64,000 nt of DNA, from positions 2,418,001-2,482,000 of the forward strand of contig CAWKPF010000002.1 in assembly GCA_963851415.1 (NCBI GenBank). The letters are read 5' to 3'. The DNA comes from CAWKPF01 sp963851415 (GTDB taxonomy: Bacteria > Acidobacteriota > Thermoanaerobaculia > Multivoradales > Multivoraceae). The position numbers were made by a program, and so were the translations under genes. Under the pieces are notes generated by a model, which was not told where the DNA came from, did no database searches, and worked only from the letters and a program-made list of their open reading frames with translations. The number at the start of each line of letters is the position of its first letter. Within the stretch, counting starts at the first letter, position 1. Below, one piece after another: positions 47,104-56,145 of this stretch.

Positions 47104-49722
47104 ATGAACCTGCTCTCCCACCGTTTCACCGCGACCCCGCTGATCGCCTGCGCGGCACTCGCCGCCCTGGTTCTGCCGGCGCAGGCACAGAGGGAGGAGG
47201 AGCCGGAACCCTGCGAGGGCACTCCCGCTGAGCTCTCCCCGGCCCACCAGGCCTGGCTCGACGACTACGCCCTGCTCATCACCGAAAAGGAGCTCGCGGT
47301 CTTTCTCTGCCTCAGCGCCGACTACGAGCGCGACAGCTTCATCGAGGAGTTCTGGAAAGTCCGCGACCCGACGCCCCGCGACGCCTACAACGAGTTGCGC
47401 GAGGACTGGACCGCTCGACTGATCACGGCGCGCGAGCTGTTCGAGGATCCCAAAGGGGAGCGACGCCGCTTCTTCCTGCTCAACGGCCGGCCGTCGATGC
47501 ACGTGCCGATCTGTCCGCCCCAGAGCCAGACCAAGATCGAGGCCTGGTTCTACGGCTTTCCCGACATGCACTCCGTGTACAGCGCTCTGGCGCGAAACCG
47601 TCTGGAACGCGACCAGTTCGCCATCATCTTCCATCGGAAATGGGGACAGGCACCGTGGAAAGCCTGGCTGCCGGGCGAAGGGGAGACGCTGGTCGACAAC
47701 CAGTTCGACGTCGGCGGGAGCGGACTCGGTGCCGGCTGCAAGCGTGACGAGCTCGAAGGAGCGGTGGGAGTGATCGCTCTGCTCAGCGCCAGGGGAGGGG
47801 CTCTGGGCTTCGAGTACGAGAAGATGGTGGCGCGCAAACGTCAGACTCCCGAGCTCCCCTCCGACGAGTGGCTGCTCACTTTCGCCTCCTACTCGACGGC
47901 CGTTGCCGACGATGCACCCCGGCTCGACGTCGACCTCGAGCTTTCCTTTCCAGGCGTACGCTCGGTGCGAGCGATCACCCAGATCGCGGCGACGATCGAC
48001 GCAGCGTCCGCGCAACCGGGCTCCCTGCTCGACTCGGACTCCTACGCCTTCGACACGGTCGGCCGGATCCTGCGACCGGACGGCTTCGAGGGCGAGAGCC
48101 TGTTCGACAGCTTCCGCTACCGCTTCGAGATGCCGGCCGACCGCCTCGCTGACGGCAAGGCCCCTCTCGCCTTCCAGCGCTACCTGCGCCCCGGCCCCTA
48201 TCGCCTGGTGCTGTTGATCGTCGACCTCAACGGGGAAGCGGTGTTTCGGCGCGAGCAGGATTTCGAAGTCCCACCGCTCGAAGAGATTCGCCGGATCGCC
48301 GAGAAGGATCTACCGCCAAGGGTCGAAGAGCTCGTCGCTACAGGCGAGATCGAGCTCTGGGACGAAGGCAACCAGGGACTCGATTCCGAAGAGCCGAGCA
48401 TCCACATCATCGAGCCGATGGGAGACCTGGTCACCGGATTCGTGCGCTTCACCACCGAGACCACGGGTGCGATCGAGCAGGTCACCTTTTCGCTCGACGA
48501 GGAACCGATTCTGACCAAGCGCCGCCCACCCTGGAGTGTCGACCTCTCGGTCGGAGAGCTGCCCCAGAGCCATCTGCTACGCGCCACCGCTTTCGACGGC
48601 GAGGGCAACGAGATTGCCAACGACGCCTACCTGCTCAACGGTAGTCCCCACCGATTCGCCGTGCGGTTCATCGATCCGGTCTCAGGGAAACGCTACGAGA
48701 AGAGCGCCCGCGTTCGTGTCCAGGTCACCGTGCCCGAGGGTCGCGAGCTCGACAAGCTCGAGCTGTTTCGCAACGACGAGCTGGTGGCGACTCTCTTCCA
48801 GGAGCCCTTCGTCCAACCGATCGAGGTGTTCGGTTCGCGCCAGATCGTCGTACTGCGGGCGCTCGGCACCCTCGACGGCACGGTCACTGCCGAGGACACC
48901 GTGATCATCAACGGCCCTGCCGATCTCGAGCAGGTGCGGGTCGATCTGGTCGAGCTCTACACCACGGTGACCGACAAGGATCGCCGTCCCCTGGTGGACC
49001 TCGGGCAGGGATCCTTCCAGGTGGCGGAGGACGGCGTGCCGCAAGAGATCCTTCGCTTCGAGAAGGTGGAGAACACACCGATCCGCGGCACCATCCTGCT
49101 CGACGTCTCGGCTTCGATGAAGGAACGACTCGATCCGGCGATCCAGGCCGCCGCGCGCTTCTTCGAGCGCGTCGTCACCGAGCGCGACGAGCTGTCGGTG
49201 GTGAGCTTCAACGATCGCCCACAGCTGAGCGCCCCCTTTACGAACCGGCCAGAGGTCTTCGCCGAAGGGCTGCTCGGGCTCGAAGCCGAGCGGGGGACGG
49301 CGCTCTACGACAGTCTGATCTTCTCGCTCTTCCACCTCAACGGACTCCCGGGTCAGCGCGTCGTCCTGCTGCTCTCGGACGGGCACGACGAGCACTCGAG
49401 CTACTCGTTCGAAGACACCCTGGAATACGCCCGCCGCTCCCAGGCCGCCATCTACACGATCAGCATCGGCCTGACCAAGAAGGACAAGGACAAGTCGCGC
49501 AAGCCGCTCACCCAGCTGTCGGGCGAGACCGGCGGACGCAGCTTCTTCCTGGACAGCCTCGACGAGCTCGACGGCGTCTACGACGACATCGCTCGCGAGC
49601 TGCGCTCCAAGTACCTGATCGCCTATCAGTCCTCGAACCAGGAGGACGACGGCTCGTTTCGCTCGGTGGAGATCCGAGTCGAAGGGGGCGAAGCCCACAC
49701 CATCCGCGGCTACTATCCGTAG
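47104..49722 (+). CDS. Secreted GWxTD-domain and VWA-domain protein
   Basis: About 872 residues from ATG 47104; upstream in-frame codons have no ribosome site. Signal peptide to ALVLPAQAQ. An N-terminal GWxTD-type domain is recognised from WLDDYALLITEKELAVFLCL, SFIEEFWKVRDPTP and AYNELREDWTARLITA. A middle beta-rich region follows, then a VWA domain of the acidobacterial VWFA-related type: ILLDVSASMKERL with the metal-site Asp667-x-Ser-x-Ser, VVLLLSDGHDEHSSYS, and LRSKYLIAYQSSN near the end. Both domains are common together in Acidobacteria; the function is unknown. The 299-bp gap before it holds no supported gene. Confidence 0.8.
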   Translation: MNLLSHRFTATPLIACAALAALVLPAQAQREEEPEPCEGTPAELSPAHQAWLDDYALLITEKELAVFLCLSADYERDSFIEEFWKVRDPTPRDAYNELREDWTARLITARELFEDPKGERRRFFLLNGRPSMHVPICPPQSQTKIEAWFYGFPDMHSVYSALARNRLERDQFAIIFHRKWGQAPWKAWLPGEGETLVDNQFDVGGSGLGAGCKRDELEGAVGVIALLSARGGALGFEYEKMVARKRQTPELPSDEWLLTFASYSTAVADDAPRLDVDLELSFPGVRSVRAITQIAATIDAASAQPGSLLDSDSYAFDTVGRILRPDGFEGESLFDSFRYRFEMPADRLADGKAPLAFQRYLRPGPYRLVLLIVDLNGEAVFRREQDFEVPPLEEIRRIAEKDLPPRVEELVATGEIELWDEGNQGLDSEEPSIHIIEPMGDLVTGFVRFTTETTGAIEQVTFSLDEEPILTKRRPPWSVDLSVGELPQSHLLRATAFDGEGNEIANDAYLLNGSPHRFAVRFIDPVSGKRYEKSARVRVQVTVPEGRELDKLELFRNDELVATLFQEPFVQPIEVFGSRQIVVLRALGTLDGTVTAEDTVIINGPADLEQVRVDLVELYTTVTDKDRRPLVDLGQGSFQVAEDGVPQEILRFEKVENTPIRGTILLDVSASMKERLDPAIQAAARFFERVVTERDELSVVSFNDRPQLSAPFTNRPEVFAEGLLGLEAERGTALYDSLIFSLFHLNGLPGQRVVLLLSDGHDEHSSYSFEDTLEYARRSQAAIYTISIGLTKKDKDKSRKPLTQLSGETGGRSFFLDSLDELDGVYDDIARELRSKYLIAYQSSNQEDDGSFRSVEIRVEGGEAHTIRGYYP

Positions 49723-49959
49723 CCCGCAAGACGCCTGCCCTTCCGGAGATCCTCGCGAGGTCCAGGCCGGCCCCTTTTTGACGGCGCCGCCGCTTCTGGG
49801 TAGAGTCGATCATCTTTTCCTGATCTGGAGACTCTGCGTCGGGCGTGCCTCTTGCCGAGGTGACGAGACCTGCCGTTCAGGATGTGCCTTCTTCGGCTTG
49901 GCCTCCTCCCGCCTCTCGAAGGCATTGGTGCCTCGGCGCAACACCAGAGGAGGCCACTC

Positions 49960-52644
49960 ATGCTCTCGTCGCACGACCTGCGTCCCCGTCACGTCGCTCT
50001 GATCGTCGCCGGTGCGCTGCTGCTCGGCGATCTCGTCGCCGCCGCGACCGCCCAGGAGTCTGCTGCTTCTGGGCCGACTCCGGCAAACCCGATCGTCGGC
50101 GATCTCCAAGACCCCACAGCCGCCACCCTGCCGGAGCTCCGCTCCCCTGACGCTTCGCCAGAGCTGGACCTGGCACGGCTGCTCCGAACAGCGCCGGTCT
50201 GCCAAGCGCCCCCCGCTGCGCTGCACTCCACCGTGACTCTCGGCGGTGCTCTCGAGCTCGGAGTCGACGAACAGGCGATCAACCAGCTCGAGATCCTGCG
50301 CGAGCAATCGCTGCGCTTCCGACGCGGCGCGATCGAGACGGGCGCCGACGGTGTGGACACGTCCCTCGGCATGTGGTGGGAACCGACGATCGCGATCGAC
50401 CCGAACGACCCACGCGTGGTCGCGGTCTCTCAATTCACCACCGTTCGACTCTCCTTCGACGGCGGTGCGAACTTCACCCAGAACTTGACGGGACGAAACG
50501 TCGACGGCACCACCAACAACCTGGGTGGAGACCCGTCCCTCGCCTTCGACAGTCAGGGGCGCCTCTTCCTGACCTATCTCTGCTCCCAGGCCTCGGGCCG
50601 CGACGTCTGCATCGCGGGCTGGCAGTGCGACGCCGACAACGCCACCTGCACCTCCCTCGGCGGCGCGGTCAATCTTGCCGCCGCTGCAGGCCAGGGCGGC
50701 AACAATGCCGACAAGGAGTGGCTGGCTGCCGACGCCACTCCGGGCAGTCCGTACGTCGATCGCCTGTACGTCGTGTGGTCGCGGCTCGACACCGATCCGT
50801 GGCGCGTCTACGCCACCTGGTCCGACGACCAGGGCGCGACCTGGAGCACCGCACAGCAACTCTCCCAGGCCGACGAAGAGAAGGTGTGGCCGAGCCACAT
50901 CGGCGTCGGTCCCGACGGCGTGGTCTACGCGGCCTGGCACTCCCAGACCGGGTTCCTCGACGGAGCCGCCGAGCGCGTGCCCGATGGGGTCTCCGGCCAG
51001 ATCGTGCTGCGTCGTTCCGACGACGGTGGAGCGAACTGGGAGGCGCGAAGCTTTCCCTTCGGGCCGGCCGAAGCGGACATGACCTGGAACATCCAGCATG
51101 GAGCCAACGGAGTGATCTCGGGATCGAGCTTCTGGCTGTTCGGCTCCAGCCAGCCCTGGGTCCTGCCCGACCCGCTGAGCCCGGGCTGGCTGTACATCGT
51201 GGCCAACGACGATCCCGACGACGACATCGACACCGGCGACCCGGGGGACGTCTTCATCGTCTCCTCGAGCGACTCCGGGGTGACCTGGAGCGCACCGATT
51301 CGAGTCGACAATGGCCCGGTCAACACCATGCAGGTGATGCCCACGGCCGCGATCGATCCGGTCACCGGAGCGATTGCGGTGGCCTGGTACGACGACCGCA
51401 ACGACGGAGATCTGACCAACCGAGACCTCGATCTGATGATGGCGTTGAGCACCGACGGCGGCCTCAACTGGAGCGCCGAAGTCGACTTCAACGATGGCAT
51501 GTTCAACGCCGAGAACGCCTCCTTCTGCAGGTTCTGCGGCAATCCCGTTTCGAACAACAACACCTTCTGTAACACGAGCTGCCCCGCTCCGCGCACCACC
51601 CGCATCGGTGAGTACAACGGCGTGGCCTTTGGCCAGTGCACCCCCTACGCCGCGTGGGCGGACAACGGTGTGAGCGACGACATCGACACCTATATCGACC
51701 TCGATCCGCTGCTCACCGGTGACGTCGACGAGCCGGACCTGACTTGTCCTGCGCCCGCGGTCCTGTCCTGCACTGAAGCCCAGGATCCGAGCGTCACCGG
51801 CGAGCCCACGGTGAGCGATCAGTGCGATCTCGACCCGACGGTGGGCTTCGCCGACACCGCGGGCAGCCCGGTCTGCCCTCAGCTCGAGCTGTTCACGCGG
51901 ACCTGGACGGCGACCGACGCAGCCACCAACCAGGCGACCTGCGACCAGCAGATCAGCGTCGTCGACCTCGATCCGCCGGTGGTCACGGCCCCCGACCCGA
52001 TCGCACTCGAGTGCAACGCCGAGGGAGGGGTGCCGATCACCGACCCCGTGATCGTCGACTGGCTCGACGACGCCACCGCGGTCGACGAGTGCACCGAGGC
52101 TGACCTCAGTAACGATGCGCCGGCGCTCTTCCCCGTGGGCTGCGGACTGGGCCAGGCGACTCCGGTCACCTTCACCGGCACCGACCAGTGCGGCGCGAGC
52201 GACTTCGACATTTCCACCGTCACGGTGGTCGACACCACGCCGCCCACCGTCGAGTGCGACGTGGAGCTGACCGAGCTATGGCCTGTGAACCACGCTTTCG
52301 TCGACGTCGGATTCACCTTCAGCGAGGCGGACGTCTGCTCTCCCGGACAGAGCAGCGTGGTGATCTCGGTGACCAGCGACGAGGCCACCGGCCCGAGCGG
52401 CGTCGGCGACGGCTCACCTGACTTCTGTGGCGACGCCATCGTGACTCCGGACGATCGAGTGCTGCTGCGCAGCGAGCGCAGTGGGACCGCCGACGGGCGG
52501 GTCTACCAGATCACCGTGACGGCCACCGATCCGTGCGGCAACGTGGCACAGTGCCAGAAGACGATCTCGGTTCCCATGAGCCAGGGAGGAAACGGAGCCG
52601 CCGTCGATTCGGGGCAGAACTTCGACGCCCTGCAGTGCAATTGA
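49960..52644 (+). CDS. Secreted BNR/sialidase-like repeat protein with HYR-like C-terminal domains
   Basis: 894 residues. AGAGGAGG precedes ATG 49960. Signal peptide VALIVAGALLLGDLVAAATA. The middle part has Asp-box repeats of a six-blade beta-propeller: RLSFDGGANFTQNL, ATWSDDQGATWSTAQQL, RRSDDGGANWEARSF, SSSDSGVTWSAPIR and LSTDGGLNWSAEV. The last third has Cys-rich HYR-like repeats (DLTCPAPAVLSCTEAQDPSV, VDTTPPTVECDVELTELWPV). Catalytic residues of a true sialidase (Arg triad, Tyr) cannot be assigned, so a binding role is just as possible. It appears monocistronic. Confidence 0.8.
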   Translation: MLSSHDLRPRHVALIVAGALLLGDLVAAATAQESAASGPTPANPIVGDLQDPTAATLPELRSPDASPELDLARLLRTAPVCQAPPAALHSTVTLGGALELGVDEQAINQLEILREQSLRFRRGAIETGADGVDTSLGMWWEPTIAIDPNDPRVVAVSQFTTVRLSFDGGANFTQNLTGRNVDGTTNNLGGDPSLAFDSQGRLFLTYLCSQASGRDVCIAGWQCDADNATCTSLGGAVNLAAAAGQGGNNADKEWLAADATPGSPYVDRLYVVWSRLDTDPWRVYATWSDDQGATWSTAQQLSQADEEKVWPSHIGVGPDGVVYAAWHSQTGFLDGAAERVPDGVSGQIVLRRSDDGGANWEARSFPFGPAEADMTWNIQHGANGVISGSSFWLFGSSQPWVLPDPLSPGWLYIVANDDPDDDIDTGDPGDVFIVSSSDSGVTWSAPIRVDNGPVNTMQVMPTAAIDPVTGAIAVAWYDDRNDGDLTNRDLDLMMALSTDGGLNWSAEVDFNDGMFNAENASFCRFCGNPVSNNNTFCNTSCPAPRTTRIGEYNGVAFGQCTPYAAWADNGVSDDIDTYIDLDPLLTGDVDEPDLTCPAPAVLSCTEAQDPSVTGEPTVSDQCDLDPTVGFADTAGSPVCPQLELFTRTWTATDAATNQATCDQQISVVDLDPPVVTAPDPIALECNAEGGVPITDPVIVDWLDDATAVDECTEADLSNDAPALFPVGCGLGQATPVTFTGTDQCGASDFDISTVTVVDTTPPTVECDVELTELWPVNHAFVDVGFTFSEADVCSPGQSSVVISVTSDEATGPSGVGDGSPDFCGDAIVTPDDRVLLRSERSGTADGRVYQITVTATDPCGNVAQCQKTISVPMSQGGNGAAVDSGQNFDALQCN

Positions 52645-52731
52645 GTCTCCGGCTTCGCCGTTGACACGCGAGCGGCCCCAGGACCCCTGAGGTCGCTCGC
52701 ATGAAACTCCTCGGGCGAGACTCCGTAGAGG

Positions 52732-52770
52732 TCAATCGACACTGAGTCAATTGACTCTTATCGAATTGAC
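52732..52770. promoter_or_regulatory. AT-rich palindromic operator/promoter upstream of padR
   Basis: Three related half-sites: GTCAAT (52732-52737), the perfect palindrome AGTCAATTGACT (52745-52756), and GAATTGAC (52763-52770). They stand out in a GC-rich context 25-60 bases before the PadR start. PadR regulators usually repress their own operon through such palindromes. TTGACT or TTGACC could also serve as a -35 box. Confidence 0.5.
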
Positions 52771-52794
52771 CCTGATTCACAGCCCGAGGACCCC

Positions 52795-53153
52795 GTGCAT
52801 CGTCCACCGATTCACTTCCTGCCCCTGGCTCCGCGCGACCTGCTCATTCTCACCGCCATGCGCAGCCAGTCGTTGCACGGCTACGGCCTGGTCAAGGAGG
52901 CGGAACGACTGAGCGAAGGGAAGGTCCGCATGGACCCGGCCCGGCCAACCTCTATCGGGCTCTGCATCGCCTGCTGCGAGACGGCCTGGTCATCGAGTGT
53001 GACGAGCCGGACCTCGACGATTCCCGACGACGCATCTACTCGCTGAGCGATCTGGGAGGACGGGTTCTCGAGGAAGAGGCGCGTCGGCTCGAACGCCTGA
53101 CCAGGACCGTGCTGAGAACCGAGATGCTGTCGGACGGCGAGGGACGGTCTTGA
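52795..53153 (+). CDS. PadR family transcriptional regulator, interrupted by a 5-bp duplication
   Basis: GTG 52795 with GAGGA upstream. The first frame gives PLAPRDLLILTAMRSQSLHG then YGLVKEAERLSEGKVRMDP, the PadR winged-helix start. After the duplicated CCGGC at about 52,938-52,947 a second frame gives ANLYRALHRLLRDGLVIECD, RRRIYSLSDLGGRVLEEEAR and a stop at 53153. Removing five bases restores a 117-residue PadR protein. The stop overlaps the TTG start of the following ADOP permease, the usual PadR-ADOP pair in Acidobacteria. If the slip is real the repressor is dead and the permease is probably derepressed. Confidence 0.75.
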
Positions 53154-55822
53154 AGACCCCGCGTCTCTTTCGAGCGTCGCTTCTCCTGTTGCCCGAGGAG
53201 CTGCGCCACCGTCACGGGGACGACATGATCTCCCTCTACGGGCGTCTCGAAGCGGACGCCCGCAGCCGCGGAGCGATGGCTCTGCTCGGGTTCCGGCTTC
53301 ATGTGCTGTGGGGCGTCCTTCGCTGCGCCGTCACGGCATGGTCCGAGGAGTCTGCGCCCTCTGCCGCGGCTCACCGAAGTCACTCCTTTTCCAAGTTCGA
53401 GGAGATTCATCTCATGTGGCTCGATATTCGAACGGCTCTGCGCTCTTTCATCCGCACCCCTGGCTTTTCTGTCGTGACGGTACTCCTGGTCGCGCTCGGA
53501 GTCGGCGCGACCACGGCCATCTTCAGCGTCGTGGACGGAGTGATGTTGCGGCCGCTGCCGTACCCCGACCCCGACGGCATCGTCTACTTCGACCGATCTG
53601 CCCACTCGCTGCCACTGTTTCGGGAATGGCAGGAGGGAACCGGCGCCTTCGAGCTGTTGGCGGCTGCCGAGACCGAGACGATTCCGTTGGTCGAGGACTC
53701 GCTCCCGGAGAACGTGCAGGCCGGCATCGTGACCGGGGACTTCTTCGAGCTCTTCGGCGCCTGGGCCCTGCACGGACGCCTCCTGGCAGAGGACGACTAT
53801 CGCGAGCGACGCGACGTAGTCGTGCTGTCGCATTCGCTCTGGCAGCGACGCTGGGGTGGCGATCCCACGGTCGTCGGGACCACCATCGACCTGAGGGGGG
53901 GGCCGCGTCTGGTCGTGGGGATCACGAACCCGGGACTTCGATCCCCGGAAGCCGTCACCGGGCCCGACATCGACGTCTGGCTACCCTTCCATGGCGACTC
54001 GGAGCTGATCCAGAAGCGCAACGTGCACACCCTCGAAGTGGCAGCGCGTCTGCGAACGGGAACCGCACTCGAGACCGCTCAGGCCGAGCTCGACCGCATC
54101 GCCGAGGTGAACGCGGAGCGCTACCCGGAAACCGATCGCACCTGGGAGGGGACCGCTCAGATCGTGCCACTCGTTCCCCTCCATGAAGCGACGGTGGGCG
54201 ACGTAGGTCCGACGCTCCTCATGCTGCTGGGATCCGTCGTACTGCTCCTGCTCATTGCCTGTGCGAACGTGGCGAGCCTCTTTCTGGCACGCGCGACCTC
54301 CCGTGAGCGAGAGATCGCGGTACGCGCCGCCCTGGGGGCCGGGCGCGGACGACTCGCTCGCCAGCTCCTGACCGAGAGCCTGCTCTTTTCGGTGATGGGT
54401 GGCCTCCTCGGCACGGGGTTGGCGTGGCTGGCCGTGGGAGCACTCCGGCTCACCCTGCCCGATCGATTGCCCCGTACGGCCGACCTCGGAGTCGACCTTC
54501 GGGTGCTCGGCTTCGCGGCCTTCGCCTCGGTGCTCACCGGAGTGCTGTTCGGGACCGTGCCGGCCCTGCGAATGGCCCGGCGCGACGTGCACGACGCGGT
54601 GCGCCACACCAGTACCACCGCCAGCTCACAGACCCAGCGGCTCCGGAGCCTCCTGGTGGTCGCAGAGATCGCGATGGCTCTTGTCCTGCTCGTCGGTGCC
54701 GGACTGCTCTTTCACAGCTTCGTCAGGATTCGCAGTGTCGATCCCGGCTTCGACACCGAGCGTCTGGTGCGCTTGACGCTGCGCCGCGGAGGGTTCGAAG
54801 ACGGCAGCGACACCGAGCGCCTCGAGTTCGCTCGCGATGCGCTCGAGCGAATCGAAGCGCTTCCCGACGTGACCCGTGCCGCGGCTGGATGGACGATCCC
54901 CTTCGACTTCATCGGAGGCGGCCGCTGCTGCTGGCGAGGTCCCTTTCGAAGCGCTGCAGATCCGGACGCCGACGGCGTTCCCACCACCGTCCATCCGATC
55001 ACCCCTGGCTACTTTCAGGTGCTCAACGCACCGCTCGTCGCCGGACGAGAGTTGGGCTGGGACGATACGAAGGCACACGAGGCGGCGGTTGTCGTCAATC
55101 GGGAAATGGCCCGCCGCCTGTTCGGCGAAGTCGACCCCACCGAGGTGCTCGACCAGGTCGTCGCGATGGGCGAGAACCGCTTCACCGTGGTCGGAATCGT
55201 CGGCAACTACCAGCACTACGACTTGCGCGACGAGAGCGAGCCCTACGCCTACGTGTCCTACCCTGCGTTCGGCGGCGGAATCCCGATGCTCTCGTTCGCC
55301 ATTCGGACGTCGGCTCCGCTCGGTCGACTCGCCCCGGCGCTGCGCGAGACGATCTGGGCAATCGACCCACGCCAGCCCATCGGCGACCTGGCCGAAGTCG
55401 ACTCACGCATTCGGAGCTCGGTCGCCGAACCGCGTTTCCTTTCCCTCCTGCTCGGACTGTTCGCAGGAACGTCGCTACTCATCGCCGCGGGCGGGATCTA
55501 TGCCTCTCTCCTCTACAGCGTCAACCAGCGGCGGCGCGAGCTCGGCGTCCGCCTGGCACTCGGCGCCAGTCGAGACGACGTCGTGCGGCTGGTGCTGAGC
55601 CAGGGCGCGCGCCTCGCCGCTGCCGGCATCGGAATCGGCCTGATCGGTGCCTGGCTGGCCTCGCGGGCGCTCGACTCGATGCTCTTCGGCGTCGGCCGGT
55701 TCGACCCGACCACGCTCGCGACCGTATCGATCGTGTTGGTCTGCGCGGTACTGCTCGCGTGCTGGGTACCTGCCCGACGAGCGGCGGCGGTCGACCCGGC
55801 GTCGACTCTGCGCTCCGACTGA
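53150..55822 (+). CDS. ADOP-type ABC transporter permease, PadR-linked
   Basis: 890 residues from TTG 53150, overlapping the padR stop. An N-terminal cytosolic extension (residues 1-85, LLLLPEELRHRHGDDMISLY) is the known extra domain of PadR-linked ADOP proteins. Two MacB/FtsX modules follow: FSVVTVLLVALGVGATTAIF, MacB core, and LLMLLGSVVLLLLIACANVA with REREIAVRAALGAGRGRLAR; then RSLLVVAEIAMALVLLVGAG, VVGIVGNYQHY and RRRELGVRLALGASRDDVVR. It ends VPARRAAAVDPASTLRSD. No ATPase gene is adjacent. Cargo unknown. Confidence 0.9.
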   Translation: MKTPRLFRASLLLLPEELRHRHGDDMISLYGRLEADARSRGAMALLGFRLHVLWGVLRCAVTAWSEESAPSAAAHRSHSFSKFEEIHLMWLDIRTALRSFIRTPGFSVVTVLLVALGVGATTAIFSVVDGVMLRPLPYPDPDGIVYFDRSAHSLPLFREWQEGTGAFELLAAAETETIPLVEDSLPENVQAGIVTGDFFELFGAWALHGRLLAEDDYRERRDVVVLSHSLWQRRWGGDPTVVGTTIDLRGGPRLVVGITNPGLRSPEAVTGPDIDVWLPFHGDSELIQKRNVHTLEVAARLRTGTALETAQAELDRIAEVNAERYPETDRTWEGTAQIVPLVPLHEATVGDVGPTLLMLLGSVVLLLLIACANVASLFLARATSREREIAVRAALGAGRGRLARQLLTESLLFSVMGGLLGTGLAWLAVGALRLTLPDRLPRTADLGVDLRVLGFAAFASVLTGVLFGTVPALRMARRDVHDAVRHTSTTASSQTQRLRSLLVVAEIAMALVLLVGAGLLFHSFVRIRSVDPGFDTERLVRLTLRRGGFEDGSDTERLEFARDALERIEALPDVTRAAAGWTIPFDFIGGGRCCWRGPFRSAADPDADGVPTTVHPITPGYFQVLNAPLVAGRELGWDDTKAHEAAVVVNREMARRLFGEVDPTEVLDQVVAMGENRFTVVGIVGNYQHYDLRDESEPYAYVSYPAFGGGIPMLSFAIRTSAPLGRLAPALRETIWAIDPRQPIGDLAEVDSRIRSSVAEPRFLSLLLGLFAGTSLLIAAGGIYASLLYSVNQRRRELGVRLALGASRDDVVRLVLSQGARLAAAGIGIGLIGAWLASRALDSMLFGVGRFDPTTLATVSIVLVCAVLLACWVPARRAAAVDPASTLRSD

Positions 55823-56145
55823 TTCGCTCCCGCTCGGCGCATCTTCAGCGGTTCGGGCAAGCTCTTCACCTACACTGCTCGGGCGCATCTGCTAGCCTTC
55901 CGCCGCTTTCCGAGGCAGCGATTCATGATGGCCGAGACCCCTTCTTCGACAAGCGAGACGTCCCCTGGTGGCTGTCGGCGGCACTCGCCGCCATGCTGTT
56001 CGTCAGCTTGTTCAACCATGGTCTTCGAGGAGCAGGGAGCGCTGATCGAGAGTGAGCCGCCCCCGCTGCACTTCGACGGTGAGAAGCAACTGCGTGCCAT
56101 CGACACTTCGGTCGACTAGACCGCGAGCAGAAGAGGATGACGACA
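55823..56145. other. Intergenic region with a possible decayed small membrane protein
   Basis: Across three frames one finds FFDKRDVPWWLSAALAAMLF then VSLFNHG, a membrane-helix-like stretch, and later MVFEEQGALIESEPPPLHFD then GEKQLRAIDTSVD and a stop at 56119. These could be parts of one small gene starting at ATG 55925 with two slips. Evidence is weak and no family is recognised. Confidence 0.3.

Noticed and set aside
46836..47222. Minus-strand frame with HTAFVTDLAAQYGRPSEAGF upstream of the GWxTD gene
   Set aside because: It looked protein-like but overlaps the signal-peptide region of a well-supported plus-strand gene and matches no family I know.
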